The notes under the pieces are model-generated. The model ran no database searches and was not told the origin of the DNA. It saw only the letters and a list, made by a program, of their open reading frames with translations. DNA of 8,000 bases from contig JALOTR010000098.1 in assembly GCA_025457805.1 (NCBI GenBank), positions 1 through 8,000 of the forward strand. The letters run 5' to 3'. Positions 6,930-8,000 of the stretch are shown here, one piece after another. Every line of letters begins with the position of its first letter. The stretch's first letter is position 1. Both the position numbers and the translations under genes were made by a program. The stretch comes from Akkermansiaceae bacterium (GTDB lineage Bacteria > Verrucomicrobiota > Verrucomicrobiia > Verrucomicrobiales > Akkermansiaceae).

Positions 6930-7739
6930 ATGAAAGCCATTCTCTACGTCGTTGCCATCCTCGTTGCAGGCGGTGCCGCATACTTCACTCTCGAGCATTC
7001 CCGGAAATTCGGCGATCTTCAGAAAGTCCGTCTCGAAACGATCAAGACCAACAAGGACGTCTCCGCCAATGCCGATGTGAAGGAAAAGGAACTCAAGGAC
7101 GCCAAGGGCGAGCTTGCCACTTCCGAAACCAAACGTGAGGAAGTCACCCAAAGCATTTCCGCCCTCAAATCCTCCGGTTCCACCCTCGAGCGCGATGTCG
7201 CCGAGTTGGACAATACCCTCAAGGGCCAGGAAGAAGAATTTGCCGTGCTTGAGAAGGCCCTCGGAGAGGTCAACACCATCCTCAAGGACCTCGGCGAAGA
7301 CATCACGCTCGACAACCTTGCCGACAAGATCGAGCAAATCGACAACGACCGCAAAGGCCGCATCGCCAAGGTCGAGGAACTCGAAACCCTCGTCGGAGCC
7401 GCCGAGAAACTCCTCGCTTCCAACCGCGCCGAAGTGGACCGCCTTGTGAAGCGCAAGATCGAGCGTGGCGCACGCATCGGCCGCAATTCGATGGAATCGG
7501 TCATCACCGCCGTCAACCAAGACTGGGGCTTCCTCGTCATCGGTGCCGGTTCAAACTCCGGTTTCACCCCGCAAACGCCGCTCATCGTGCAGCGCGATGG
7601 TCGTTTCATCGGCCGCGTCCAGCCTTCCTCCATCGAGCCCACCCAGACGATCGCGGAAATCGACTTCAAGAGCCTCTCCCCCGGTGTCCGCCTTCAACCT
7701 GGCGACCGCGTGATGCTTGCCAAGCCGAACGCCAACTGA
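6930..7739 (+). CDS. Membrane-anchored coiled-coil protein with C-terminal beta module (paralogue of the upstream gene)
   Basis: A 269-residue protein. A single N-terminal hydrophobic helix (3-19) is followed by a long coiled-coil region (about 25-182) rich in Glu, Lys and Leu. The C-terminal module (188-266) has WGF (199-201), AGSNSG (206-211), QRDG (221-224), IGRV (227-230) and PGDRV (257-261). Every one of the motifs WGF, AG-x-N-x-G, RDG and GDRV sits exactly 10 residues later than in the upstream protein, so the two modules align without a gap. It lacks the Ala/Pro/Glu tail of its neighbour, and both proteins end in Ala-Asn. The GxxxG, RDG and IGRV pattern is reminiscent of the small beta-barrel repeats of MreC. 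A homotypic or heterotypic coiled-coil complex of the two products is an inference. No Shine-Dalgarno sequence is visible; AAAACCCC directly precedes the ATG. A terminator-like hairpin follows 28 bases after the stop. Confidence 0.88.
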   Translation: MKAILYVVAILVAGGAAYFTLEHSRKFGDLQKVRLETIKTNKDVSANADVKEKELKDAKGELATSETKREEVTQSISALKSSGSTLERDVAELDNTLKGQEEEFAVLEKALGEVNTILKDLGEDITLDNLADKIEQIDNDRKGRIAKVEELETLVGAAEKLLASNRAEVDRLVKRKIERGARIGRNSMESVITAVNQDWGFLVIGAGSNSGFTPQTPLIVQRDGRFIGRVQPSSIEPTQTIAEIDFKSLSPGVRLQPGDRVMLAKPNAN

Positions 7740-7767
7740 GTTCGCTCTTCCGGAAATTTTCCACTCA

Positions 7768-7803
7768 AAGCTCCGCGGGCTTGCATGCCCCGGAGCTTGT
7801 TTT
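7768..7803 (+). terminator. Rho-independent terminator-like hairpin after the coiled-coil pair
   Basis: The left arm AAGCTCCGCGGGC (7768-7780) pairs with GCCCCGGAGCTT (7787-7798), giving 12 base pairs with one bulged C and a six-base TTGCAT loop. GTTTT follows. It would end the transcript of the coiled-coil genes. The right arm contains a GGAG (7792-7795) that stands 8 bases before an in-frame ATG at 7804 of the next gene, so it might also mask a ribosome binding site. Confidence 0.75.
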
Positions 7804-7815
7804 ATGTTCGCCCCC

Positions 7816-8000
7816 ATGAAGAACCTCGCGCTCTGGATCACCGCCTCGTTAGTCACCGCCTTCGGCTTCACCTCCTGCGCCGATGAGCCGGAGAAAAAAC
7901 CCGTAGGCCCCACCTCGGAAACCAGCCAAATCCCCTGGAACACCCAGATCCCCGGCCAAGGTATGGGCCAATTCGGCATGATGCAACAAAACCAATACCG
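7816..8000 (+). CDS. Small lipoprotein, partial (runs off window end)
   Basis: An open frame of at least 61 codons with no stop before the window end. It begins MKNLALW, then a hydrophobic stretch and the sequence FTSC (residues 18-21), a lipobox of the relaxed type common in this kind of bacterium. Signal peptidase II cleavage would leave lipidated Cys21. The mature part is polar and low in complexity: acidic and lysine-rich (ADEPEKKP), then Pro/Ser/Thr-rich, then IPWN and a Gly/Met/Gln-rich end (GQGMGQFGMMQQNQY). No domain is recognised, and short lipoproteins like this are probably structural or surface components. An in-frame ATG at 7804 (MFAPMKNL) is an alternative start. I prefer 7816 because it gives a standard signal peptide, although the only GGAG fits 7804 better. 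It lies just downstream of the terminator-like hairpin, so its transcription probably starts separately or depends on read-through. Confidence 0.7.
   Translation, partial: MKNLALWITASLVTAFGFTSCADEPEKKPVGPTSETSQIPWNTQIPGQGMGQFGMMQQNQY

Noticed and set aside
6639..7520. Open frame of 293 codons on the minus strand across the two coiled-coil genes
   Set aside because: Its Phe/Gly/Asp-rich composition is the mirror image of Lys/Glu/Ala codons in the coiled coils, and it crosses two convincing genes.

Overview
The window reads as a chromosomal piece of a Verrucomicrobiota bacterium, probably of the Verrucomicrobiales. This is an inference from gene content and style: fairly GC-rich DNA, a Tat-exported Gfo/Idh/MocA protein of the GH109 type, a secreted GH99/WbsX-like protein, FTSC-type lipoprotein signals, and several starts without a clear Shine-Dalgarno sequence. 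No rRNA, tRNA, CRISPR array, insertion sequence, integrase or phage gene is visible. Gene density is high, and no gene-free stretch exceeds about 151 bases.

Left part (1-4040): a small membrane-anchored protein of unknown function (8-490, +) converges on a two-gene minus-strand unit. The upstream gene of that unit is a small secreted hypothetical protein (2774-2373). The downstream gene is a Tat-signal Gfo/Idh/MocA protein with the GH109 motif set and an extra C-terminal beta-rich module (2324-513). Divergent from this unit, across 99 bases, lies a secreted GH99/WbsX-like glycan-active protein (2874-4037, +). Two exported carbohydrate-active enzymes back to back suggest breakdown of an external or envelope glycan. 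The substrate cannot be read from the sequence.

Middle (4043-5776, -): a complete half-size ABC exporter of the MsbA-like class. It is tail-to-tail with the GH99-like gene, with only 5 bases between the stop codons.

Right part (5777-8000, +): a 151-base divergent spacer, then two tandem genes (5928-6869 and 6930-7739) for single-span, long coiled-coil proteins. Both end in the same small beta-type module, which aligns without gaps from the WGF motif to the GDRV motif. They look like duplicated members of a membrane-anchored coiled-coil family with MreC-like architecture, and they are the most interesting part of the window. A strong hairpin plus T-tract follows the pair. A small lipoprotein gene begins directly after the hairpin and runs off the window end.
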